From positions 1 through 64,000 of the forward strand of contig NZ_JAJTWW010000008.1 in NCBI RefSeq assembly GCF_021729135.1: DNA of 64,000 nt, read 5' to 3'. This document shows, in pieces, positions 56,668 to 64,000 of this stretch. The notes below the pieces were generated by a model. That model was not told where the DNA came from. It saw nothing but the letters and a program-made list of their open reading frames with translations, and did not search any database. Each line of letters begins with the position of its first letter. Position 1 is the stretch's first letter. Origin of the DNA: Brevibacterium daeguense. GTDB taxonomy: Bacteria; Actinomycetota; Actinomycetes; Actinomycetales; Brevibacteriaceae. The translations under genes and the position numbers were made by a program.

Positions 56668-57945
56668 GTGGAGACGCTGGACTTGAAGATCGTTGCCGCC
56701 ACCGCCGGACTCGTCGAGGGCTTCGAACCCGCGTCATGGGTCCCGTTGCCGGGTCCCCGGGGTCGCTGTGTCCTGGTCTCCGACGGCGAGAGGTCGGTGA
56801 TCGCAGCGCTGCTGACCGGACCGGCGATTGCCGAGGCAGAGTCGGAGAACCTCGGAGCCGCGGTGCTGCGCAGCCTGCTCCCGCAGTCACCGGTGTCGTT
56901 TCCCCATGTCATCGCCTCCTCGGCGGTGCCCGCAGAGCCGTTCGACCTCGACTCTGCCGGGCAGGTGCGCGTGACCCAGCTGCTCCCCGGCGCGCCCGTC
57001 TCAGGCGCGGCCTTCGCCGCGTCCGAGCGCCTGGTCGAATCGCTTGCACTGTTCATGGCTGAACTCCACGGCGCCGATCCCGAGGTGCTCGCCGATTCCG
57101 GGCTCCCGGTGCGGGACGTGGACGGGCTGCGCGAGAGCCTGCTCGCCGATCTCGATCGAGGCGCAGCCACCGGACGGGTTCCGGCGGTGCTGCTCCAGCG
57201 CTGGGAGTCCGCGCTGGAGAACGTGGCCATGTGGCGCTTCCTGCCCTGTCCGGTCCATGGTGCCCTCAGCGAGGACGCGATCCGCACCGATGGCGAGTCG
57301 ATCAGCGCGATCTCCGAGCTCGGGCAGCTGCACGTAGGCGACCCGGCGGTCGACCTGGCTGCGATATCTGTCCTGCTGGACCCAGCTGTCTTCGAACAGC
57401 TCTTCAGCGAATACCAGGGCCGACGGGCCGCCGCTGACCCCGGTCTGCGCACCAGGACCGAGGTGCTGGCCGAGCTCTCGGCTCTCGACTGGCTGCTCGA
57501 AGCTCACCGCTCCGGTGACGAGGCAGAGCTCGCAGACGCCGCTGCTCTGCTGGAATCCCTTGCCGAGCTCGCCGGGGAGGACGTCTCGCCGCACCGCGGC
57601 GGTCCCTACCAGTCCGCGACGGCGGAGGATTCCGCCGCACAGTCCGAGGACTCTGCCAAGGAGCAGGACGCAGACGATCTCGGGACCGATCCGAGCGGGG
57701 CGGACATCGGCACCGTGCGAGCCCTCGCCGGGCCGGACACGGCCCGCGACGCCGACCGCTCGGACTTTCGTCCTGCAGCGCCGCTCATCGACGAGGAGGC
57801 AGCGGCCGCCGTTCCGACCGAGCGGATCGAGCGGCGACGGTTTCTCCCCGATGCGGACAGCGCGGATGCGCCGGACGAGCATGACCCGGGAGCCGTGTCC
57901 ACGGCGGGCGAGGATCGTGCCGCGACCCACCGCGACTCCGAGTGA
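56668..57945 (+). CDS. Aminoglycoside phosphotransferase-fold protein, probably inactive, with acidic tail
   Basis: 425 residues. The first 310 resemble the choline/aminoglycoside kinase fold. The catalytic loop HGDxxxxN reads HGALSEDAI, with Ala for the catalytic Asp, while HVGDPAVDLAA keeps the metal-binding Asp-like motif. Residues 310-425 are acidic, Ala/Asp/Ser-rich and probably disordered. Phosphotransfer to a drug is unlikely; no resistance role should be inferred. In relatives a similar gene lies between nudC and adnAB. Confidence 0.75.
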   Translation: METLDLKIVAATAGLVEGFEPASWVPLPGPRGRCVLVSDGERSVIAALLTGPAIAEAESENLGAAVLRSLLPQSPVSFPHVIASSAVPAEPFDLDSAGQVRVTQLLPGAPVSGAAFAASERLVESLALFMAELHGADPEVLADSGLPVRDVDGLRESLLADLDRGAATGRVPAVLLQRWESALENVAMWRFLPCPVHGALSEDAIRTDGESISAISELGQLHVGDPAVDLAAISVLLDPAVFEQLFSEYQGRRAAADPGLRTRTEVLAELSALDWLLEAHRSGDEAELADAAALLESLAELAGEDVSPHRGGPYQSATAEDSAAQSEDSAKEQDADDLGTDPSGADIGTVRALAGPDTARDADRSDFRPAAPLIDEEAAAAVPTERIERRRFLPDADSADAPDEHDPGAVSTAGEDRAATHRDSE

Positions 57946-60900
57946 TCAGCGCCCGCTGCTGAGTGCACCTGCTGTCGAATCAAGCCTCTCGAGCAGCTCG
58001 GGGGCAGACAGCAGGCGCGGCGGTCTCACGGTTGTATCGCTTCCCAGGAAATAGAACTCTGCGTCGAAAGTGCGTGCCGCGGCGAACCGTGACATTCGCG
58101 ACAGTGCGAGGGCATACACCGAAAGCTGCAGCGACATGGTCTCGAGCTCTTCCTGCGCGGGCACCGAGCCGGTCTTCCAGTCAACGACTCTGATCCCGGA
58201 TACGGTCCTGAAAACCGCATCCACCTTGCCGGGCACGTGCAGCTGGGTGCCATCGCGCCGAGCGAGCACGAGTTCGAAGGGAAGCTCGATGGCCAGCGGG
58301 TCGAGTCTTGCGAACTCGGATCTCTCGAAGGTCAAGCGAAGCTTCTCGAAGCGCTCTCGCGCGGGCGCCGACAAGGCGGATGCCGTTTCCGCGAGGTCGA
58401 TGTCACCGAGGGTCGCCTGACCGAAGTAGTTCTCGATCCACGTGTGGAACGCTGTTCCCAGTCCGGCCGCTTCATCGGGCGGATACGGCATCGGCCGAAG
58501 GGTGCGGTCGGCGAACGACTGCGGATCCTTGACGAAGGACACGATGCCGGTGGTCGACAGCCGGTCGGGCAACGCGAAATCGTCGTTCCGGTCGGTCTCC
58601 GCGAGCAGATCGAGGATCCGCTCGGCGACCGCTCTGACTTCAGGGTCGCGGGCTTCGGAGGCGAGAGCGCGGAGATCGACCGGTGCCGCTGCCCTGGCGC
58701 GCAGATTCTGGATGATCGCCTGTCGGGCTTTCAGCAGCGAAAGATCCTGCACCGGCCACGGCACTTCTGCAAGGTTGACACCGTCAGCTTCCGGGATCTC
58801 GTCGTCCTGGGGCAGCGAGTCCTCGGGGACGCCCAGGACCGCCATCGCCTCCCGCAGAAAGGGAGAGAACTCATTGGCCTTGATGCGGGTCGTGCGCAGG
58901 GCAGCACCGAGCCACAGGAAGCTGCGTGCCCGGGTCACCGCAACGTAGGCCAGCCGTCTCTCCTCGGTCTCATGATGGGCTTCGAGCTCGGGCCGGACGA
59001 CGTCGTCGAGATGCGAGTTGAGCTCCTTGCAGGTGCTGCAGCCGATCTGCCGGAAGTCCAGGGCGGGCAGCTTCGCGTGGTCGCCGCGCAGCGGGTAGGG
59101 CAGCTGCCCCACGCTGAGCCATCCGTGCTTGTCGCGCACAGTGCTGGGCAGGTCGCCGATCACGAGGTTCGGCACGGCGACGGCGTCGAACTCCAGACCT
59201 TTGGAGGCATGGATCGTCATCACGGTCACTGCCGTGGGATCCGGCTGCGGTTCGGGCGCCTCGAGCCCTTCCTTCCTCTCCAGCACCGAGAGCCAGTCCA
59301 GAAAGCTGCGTATCCCCGCTTGTGGGTGGTTCGCGGTGAACTCCAATGTCGTGGAGAGGAATGCGTCGACCGCATCACGGCGTGCGCGCGATGCGGCGTC
59401 CGACAGCGCGGCGATCTCGGTGTCGATGTCGAGTTCGCGGATGACATCGCGAACCAGTGCGGGAACGGTGGTGACGCCCCGTCGAAGGCTCCGGAGCCGT
59501 CGGGCGAGCCGCACGATGCGTCTGACGGCTTCGCCGCTCAGCCCCGACTCCGCCACGTCACGCGACACCGCCGAGGCGCCGGCCGGTCGGCCGGCACCTG
59601 GCCGGCTGCCGGTCGGGGCAGCCTGCTGCGAACCCGGCAGACCGAGCAGATCGTCGATGCCCTCCACCAGGCCGACTTCACCCAGACCGTCCGCGGCCTC
59701 GGGTGCGGCGGCAGGGCTCTGGTCGCGCTGCTGCTCGGCGACCGCGCGGAGCCGTCGCGTTCTGGCCCTGGTGAAGCGGTGCAGCGCGGCGATGTCGGAA
59801 GCCCCGAGCCCGCAGGTCGTACCGCTCAGCAGACGCATGAGGTGATCACCTGCGCCCGGGTCGATCAGCACGTGGAGCACGGAGTGGATGTCTGCGACGA
59901 ATGGATCGTCGAGCACTCCGGACGAGCCGGCGATGTGCACTTTCAGTCCCGCGGCCGCCAGAGCAGCTGCCGCGGGAGCGAAATTCGCGCGCTTGCGGCA
60001 CAGCACCGCCATGGTCGACTCCGGCGACCGGATCGACACCGATTGCATCCAGCGCGCAAGATCCGCCCACTGCTCCGTGCCGAACTGCTCGTCCGGTGCC
60101 CCGGGAGTCGTGGACACCGTGACCGATCCCTCCCCTGCTCCGGGGCGCGGCGACAGCTCCGTCCCCGGATCCGTGTCCGGCAGGGGCCGGGCCAGACGGT
60201 TGGCGACGGACAGGATCGCCTCGTCATTCCGCCAACTGGTGCTCAGACGTCGGGTCCGCGCTGGACTGCCGTCCGGGGACCGGAAATGCAGCGGGAACTC
60301 CCCGATATTGCGCGCGCTGGCTCCGCGCCAACCGTAGATCGACTGCCGCGGATCACCGACGGCCGTCACCGGCTTCCCCGCGAAGATCGTCTTGAGCAGC
60401 CGGAATTGGGAGTCGGACGTGTCCTGGTATTCGTCGAGCATGATGACACGCCAGCGTGCGCTCTCGATCTCACGGACTGCAGAGTCCGATGTCACGATGC
60501 GATGTGCGAACGCCACCTGGTCGGCGAACTCCATCGCGGAGCGCTGCCGCTTGAGCTGCAGGTAGCGGTCGACGAGCACCGCCACCTGACGCTTGTGGAC
60601 CAGTTTTCCGAAGGCGGGCTTCGCAAGATCCCACTCGGCGAGCAGCGCGACCAGCTCCTGCCTGGCTGCACGATCCCGGGTGCGAGTGGGCACCTCGCCG
60701 AGCCCGGCCGCCGCGGCGAGAGTCGTGATCTGCTCGCACAGGTGGTCCTTCGCGGCGGCGTCGATCCGCTTGCGGCGGACGCTCGCGAGGATGTCGGCGA
60801 ACAGCTCTCCGGTGAGGAAGATGTCGAGGGCAGCATCCACCTCTTCGATCACCTTCGCGGGGCTCTGCAGGTGTTCATTGATCTGAGAGCCGAGCGTCAG

Positions 60901-61434
60901 GATCTGATCGATGAGCGCGGAACGCGAGACGTTGAGCGGCACCTCGTGATTGCGGGCGGTATCGGTGACCTCACCCGCGAGCGCGGTGGCATCCGCGATG
61001 TCCAGCACCCTCGTGTCGGGTTCGATGCCGAGACTGATCCCGTGATCCGTGACGATCGAGGCGGCGTAGGAGTTGTAAGTCGACACGGTGGGCACGTCGA
61101 GGCCCCGCAGCTCGGAATCAGATGTGTGGGAGTCCGTCCTGGCGCGGAATCTGGCCAGCAGCGTGCGGATGCGGGAGTTCAGCTCGCCGACTGCCTTCCG
61201 TGTGAATGTGAGCCCGAGAATCGACTGCGCCGGCACGATGTCGTTCGCGACCAGGTAGACCACCCGCTGTGCGATCACGGTGGTCTTGCCGGAGCCCGCG
61301 CCAGCGATCACGACGGCGGTCTCCAGGTCACTCTCGATGATCTCCCGCTGTTCGGGGGTCGGCTGCGGGATCTCGAGGATGTCGGCGAGCTGCGTCGCCG
61401 AGTATCTGATTCGGGTGACTTCGGTGATCGTCAT
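57946..61434 (-). CDS. adnB: AdnB-type helicase-nuclease subunit (UvrD/RecB-like)
   Basis: 1162 residues. Motor subunit of the actinobacterial AdnAB end-resection machine that starts recombinational repair. P-loop GAGSGKT near residue 45, motif II LDEYQDTSDSQF, motif VI YVAVTRARSFLW, and a C-terminal RecB-type nuclease domain with VVDWKTG. No iron-sulfur cysteines are seen in this subunit. The ATG overlaps the adnA stop (ATGA) and follows AGGAGAAG. It is convergent with the phosphotransferase gene, whose stop is directly adjacent. Confidence 0.92.
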   Translation of the reverse strand: MTITEVTRIRYSATQLADILEIPQPTPEQREIIESDLETAVVIAGAGSGKTTVIAQRVVYLVANDIVPAQSILGLTFTRKAVGELNSRIRTLLARFRARTDSHTSDSELRGLDVPTVSTYNSYAASIVTDHGISLGIEPDTRVLDIADATALAGEVTDTARNHEVPLNVSRSALIDQILTLGSQINEHLQSPAKVIEEVDAALDIFLTGELFADILASVRRKRIDAAAKDHLCEQITTLAAAAGLGEVPTRTRDRAARQELVALLAEWDLAKPAFGKLVHKRQVAVLVDRYLQLKRQRSAMEFADQVAFAHRIVTSDSAVREIESARWRVIMLDEYQDTSDSQFRLLKTIFAGKPVTAVGDPRQSIYGWRGASARNIGEFPLHFRSPDGSPARTRRLSTSWRNDEAILSVANRLARPLPDTDPGTELSPRPGAGEGSVTVSTTPGAPDEQFGTEQWADLARWMQSVSIRSPESTMAVLCRKRANFAPAAAALAAAGLKVHIAGSSGVLDDPFVADIHSVLHVLIDPGAGDHLMRLLSGTTCGLGASDIAALHRFTRARTRRLRAVAEQQRDQSPAAAPEAADGLGEVGLVEGIDDLLGLPGSQQAAPTGSRPGAGRPAGASAVSRDVAESGLSGEAVRRIVRLARRLRSLRRGVTTVPALVRDVIRELDIDTEIAALSDAASRARRDAVDAFLSTTLEFTANHPQAGIRSFLDWLSVLERKEGLEAPEPQPDPTAVTVMTIHASKGLEFDAVAVPNLVIGDLPSTVRDKHGWLSVGQLPYPLRGDHAKLPALDFRQIGCSTCKELNSHLDDVVRPELEAHHETEERRLAYVAVTRARSFLWLGAALRTTRIKANEFSPFLREAMAVLGVPEDSLPQDDEIPEADGVNLAEVPWPVQDLSLLKARQAIIQNLRARAAAPVDLRALASEARDPEVRAVAERILDLLAETDRNDDFALPDRLSTTGIVSFVKDPQSFADRTLRPMPYPPDEAAGLGTAFHTWIENYFGQATLGDIDLAETASALSAPARERFEKLRLTFERSEFARLDPLAIELPFELVLARRDGTQLHVPGKVDAVFRTVSGIRVVDWKTGSVPAQEELETMSLQLSVYALALSRMSRFAAARTFDAEFYFLGSDTTVRPPRLLSAPELLERLDSTAGALSSGR

Positions 61435-64000
61435 ACGTCTTCTCCTGAGTTCGGGGCGGCCGCGAATGCCGGGCATGAGCTCCTGACCGGGCAGCTTCTG
61501 CACACGTCCGGGCTGGGGGTCGCGGCGAAGGTCGCACTTCGCATTCCGTCCGCGATCGCCCCGACAAGGCGGTCCGCCCACTGCACCTGGTCCGAGGGCT
61601 CGAGCGCGGGTTGGACGCGCAGGGACGGCTTCGCCTTCCGCAGGTAGACCAGCTCGCCTCCTCCCGGCCTGCCGGAGAGCCGCCTTCCGTCGCTGAGCAC
61701 CGCGCCTCGCGCGCCCAGCGCGACCTGGTAGACGCCGAGCTGCGGATGCTCCAGCACTGCGTCGCGGGAGACCACCTGCCGGCCGGTCTTGAAGTCGACG
61801 ACTCGGAGCTGCACCTGGGGAGCACCGTCCGCAGCTGAGCGCTCGTAGATCTCGAGACGGTCCACACGACCCGAGATCCGCCACGGAGCACCGGGACTGT
61901 CGGGTCTGCTCTCGGCGTCGATTCGAGCCTCGACAGCCACTTCGCTCAGGCCGTCGCGCGTGCGCGCATCCTTCAGATAGTCGTTGAGCACGGTCACCAT
62001 GTGCCGGCCGAGCTCCCGGTCGCGTGCACGCTCCCAGTCCGCCGCGTACTCGATGTCGCCGAAGCCCTCTTCGAAGACCGCGAGCATCGCGGCCAGGCCC
62101 CCGTCCGGGCAGGTTTCCGCCACCTGGTGGACGAGTGTCCCCAGGCTTTGAGCCCGGGAGCTCGTCGAACGCCCTCCGTGGTGTGTCAGGAACCAGCGGA
62201 GCCGGCAGGCGGCGAAGGTCTCCGCTTCCGAAGGCGAGACCCGCGCCACGTCACCAGCATCGAGGAGGGGGACGGATGTCGTGACCCGCTGCCACGAGCT
62301 CCAGTTCTCCGGCCGGGCTTCCCGGACTCCGAGGCCGGCCAGGGCATTGAGGAGGTCGGCCCATTCGCCGCTGTCGGCCGCCGTCTCCGTCCCGGCCGCC
62401 GTCTCCGTTGCGCTGGTTGCGACGAGGCGGTTTCGGGCGAGCGCGGCGGCGCTGCGCAGGCTGACCGGCAGCGATGCAGCGGCACAGCCGGTCGGACGGT
62501 GCTGCTCCGGATCAGCCGCTTCGAGGATTCCGGTGACGGCGGGGTGGGCGGCGACAGTGTCGTAGAAGACGCTCGGGGATGTGTCCCCGTCGTCGAGCGC
62601 CATCACCACGAGGTGTCCACGTGCTCTCGAAGCGGCGCTCAGGAACAGCCGCGCCTCATCCACGAGGGTTGCACGTCGCCGCTGGGCGTAGGCCTGCGCG
62701 GGTTCCGCGGCGAGTTCAGCGCCGGTGAGAGCCAGCAGAAGATCGGTGGTGCGGAACAGGGAACCACGGACCTTCGGGTTGGGCCATGTGCCCTCGTCGA
62801 GATCCACCACGATGACTCGGGCGAAGCTGACGTGTGCCAGCGCGGTCGGTGAGTCCACTGCCACCAGGTCGAGGCTGCGCTGAGCAGCCAGCGAATCCTG
62901 GGCGAAGTCCTGCTCGAGCACCAGCGCGGCGAAGGACCGGGCGTCCAACGACTCCCGCTCGGCGAGCTTTTCGGCCATCGTGATGAGACGCAGCACCGCG
63001 TCCAGGCGATCATTGGCCGGGTCCGTCGCCCGATTGAGGCTGCGCCGGCGCCACGTCTGCGCGACTCCGAGAGTCTGCCAGAGCTGCCAGACGGCCGCGT
63101 GGGGATCCCGGTGCCGCGCCGCGGCTGCGGTCTCCACGAGCTGTGCCACAGTCCTCAGCGGCTCCGGGAGCTCGCCGGCGTCCAGGAGTGTGACGGCCCT
63201 CGACAGCGGCGTCGAACCGTCCGAGGCGCCTGGAACCCGACCGCCGACTTCTCGCTCCAGCCCGCGCAGCGAGATGGCGTCGACTTCGAAATACGGCCCC
63301 GCCAGCAGCTGGTGAACGAAGCCGGCGAACTCCTGAGGCGAGTCCGGCCCGACCGTCAGCGCCTGCAGCAGTGGGGCGGTGGCGGGATCAGAGCCCAGCG
63401 GCAGGCGGTCGGAGTCCACCGGGATCCCGAGGTAGCGCAGCTCCTGGCGCAGCGCCGCCGCGGTGCCGGAGGTCCTGCCGATCACCGCGCATTCGCTCCA
63501 CGGTATCCCCTCGTCGTGATGCCATGCGCGCAGCAGACCTGCGATGGCGCGGGACTGCTCCGCGGACGAGACATGCACCGCTGTGCTGACCCTCGAGTCC
63601 CCGACCGGCGCATGCTCCGCGCTCCGGGGCACGTGACCCAGGACCAGGTCCGGCGAGACCCGGCGAGCGAAATCCTGGACGACCGCGGCGATGGCCCCCG
63701 CACCGCGCACCTCGGCCGTGGCCGGGTCGAGCGTGATGCGTCGGTGACCTGCCGGACCTGCCAGCGCAGGAGCGGAGTGGACCACAGCGGCGCTGACGAC
63801 CGCGCCCGCGCCGCCGCGGAAGCCCTGGACAGCAGTGTCCGGGGAAGCGAACACCGCGATCCGCGATCCCAGATCGCGGAGTCGGGACAGCACCCCGAGA
63901 GCGGCATCGGGCAGATCCTGCGCAGCATCGACCAGCAGGTACCGGGGAACGGTCTCCGTCGAGAAGGTCCAGGATCCGCCCGCGACTGTTCCGGCGTCGA
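61431..64000 (-). CDS. adnA: AdnA-type helicase-nuclease subunit, 5' end outside window
   Basis: At least 856 residues; the reading frame is open to the window edge. The visible part begins within the first helicase domain (motif II-like YLLVDAAQDLPD, with Ala for the usual Glu, near 63930). It ends with a RecB-type nuclease domain: VVDFKTGRQV and the iron-sulfur cysteines CRLRWFLTHH and CRSCPVRSSC. The altered motif II agrees with AdnA being the weaker ATPase of the AdnAB pair. Forms a heterodimer with AdnB encoded just downstream. Confidence 0.9.
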   Translation of the reverse strand, partial: DAGTVAGGSWTFSTETVPRYLLVDAAQDLPDAALGVLSRLRDLGSRIAVFASPDTAVQGFRGGAGAVVSAAVVHSAPALAGPAGHRRITLDPATAEVRGAGAIAAVVQDFARRVSPDLVLGHVPRSAEHAPVGDSRVSTAVHVSSAEQSRAIAGLLRAWHHDEGIPWSECAVIGRTSGTAAALRQELRYLGIPVDSDRLPLGSDPATAPLLQALTVGPDSPQEFAGFVHQLLAGPYFEVDAISLRGLEREVGGRVPGASDGSTPLSRAVTLLDAGELPEPLRTVAQLVETAAAARHRDPHAAVWQLWQTLGVAQTWRRRSLNRATDPANDRLDAVLRLITMAEKLAERESLDARSFAALVLEQDFAQDSLAAQRSLDLVAVDSPTALAHVSFARVIVVDLDEGTWPNPKVRGSLFRTTDLLLALTGAELAAEPAQAYAQRRRATLVDEARLFLSAASRARGHLVVMALDDGDTSPSVFYDTVAAHPAVTGILEAADPEQHRPTGCAAASLPVSLRSAAALARNRLVATSATETAAGTETAADSGEWADLLNALAGLGVREARPENWSSWQRVTTSVPLLDAGDVARVSPSEAETFAACRLRWFLTHHGGRSTSSRAQSLGTLVHQVAETCPDGGLAAMLAVFEEGFGDIEYAADWERARDRELGRHMVTVLNDYLKDARTRDGLSEVAVEARIDAESRPDSPGAPWRISGRVDRLEIYERSAADGAPQVQLRVVDFKTGRQVVSRDAVLEHPQLGVYQVALGARGAVLSDGRRLSGRPGGGELVYLRKAKPSLRVQPALEPSDQVQWADRLVGAIADGMRSATFAATPSPDVCRSCPVRSSCPAFAAAPNSGEDV

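Noticed and set aside
56668-57945. Antibiotic resistance kinase
   Set aside because: The catalytic Asp of the HGD motif is missing and the gene sits in a conserved chromosomal block, not a resistance context.
58237-61647. Open frame of 1136 codons on the plus strand opposite adnB
   Set aside because: Shadow frame of adnB with biased Arg/Gly/His composition and no recognisable domain.

Overview
The window is high-GC chromosomal DNA from an actinobacterium. The supporting evidence is a NucS mismatch endonuclease, the actinobacterial OdhA/Kgd-type 2-oxoglutarate dehydrogenase, a mycothiol-type zinc anti-sigma factor beside a SigH/SigR-type sigma factor, bL37, GuaB1, AdnAB, and MurA with Asp in place of the catalytic Cys. 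I infer Micrococcales, perhaps close to Brevibacterium; the family is a guess. I see no insertion sequence, prophage, integron or CRISPR array. This is conserved core chromosome, so the interest lies mostly in regulation and in small lesions or odd proteins.

Layout. 0.1-3.1 kb: zinc-finger-like small protein, nucS, then an AhpD-like / pirin / GNAT operon. 3.2-18.6 kb (minus strand): a long chain rho-prfA-prmC-tsaC-wecA-atpI followed by atpBEFHAGDC and then DUF2550-murA. It covers transcription and translation termination, tRNA t6A synthesis, lipid-linked sugar synthesis, F1Fo ATP synthase and the first committed peptidoglycan step. 18.9-25.3 kb (minus): argS-lysA-hom-thrC-thrB, the aspartate-family amino-acid operon. 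25.4-28.4 kb: a DUF4352 membrane protein divergent from a histidine kinase / response regulator pair, with two identical palindromes between them. 28.5-33.9 kb: tRNA-Arg, a VanY-like peptidase, two CNNM/CBS membrane proteins and guaB1. 34.0-38.6 kb: kgd, an atypical GDSL-fold protein and bL37. 38.7-44.7 kb: sigH-rsrA divergent from doxX-aroA-rsgA, then hisN and an aminotransferase. 44.8-64 kb: initiator tRNA, a frameshifted UPF0182 gene, a YlbL-type protease, a DUF2342 homologue, Nudix, a YgjP-like peptidase, an orphan ThiF-like protein, uvrD2, nudC, a phosphotransferase homologue and adnB-adnA. From recall, this last block resembles the Rv3193c-Rv3202c gene order of Mycobacterium tuberculosis.

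Genes in a run usually overlap by 1-4 bases (ATGA, GTGA, TGATG), implying translational coupling. About eleven first genes have a TANNNT -10 box ending 6-8 bases before an ATG or GTG and no Shine-Dalgarno sequence, the pattern of leaderless mRNAs. Most terminators are long perfect hairpins without a U-tract.

Items most worth a second look: an 8-bp tandem duplication that breaks the UPF0182 reading frame; the SigH-type autoregulated promoter with two alternative start codons; twin 12-bp palindromes 22 bp apart at the two-component promoter; a leaderless 37-codon ORF feeding into a CNNM gene; a DnaA-box cluster next to a structured leader before the orphan ThiF-like gene; and several proteins that keep a fold but lack catalytic or metal-binding residues (GDSL, DUF2342, NudC zinc site, phosphotransferase).
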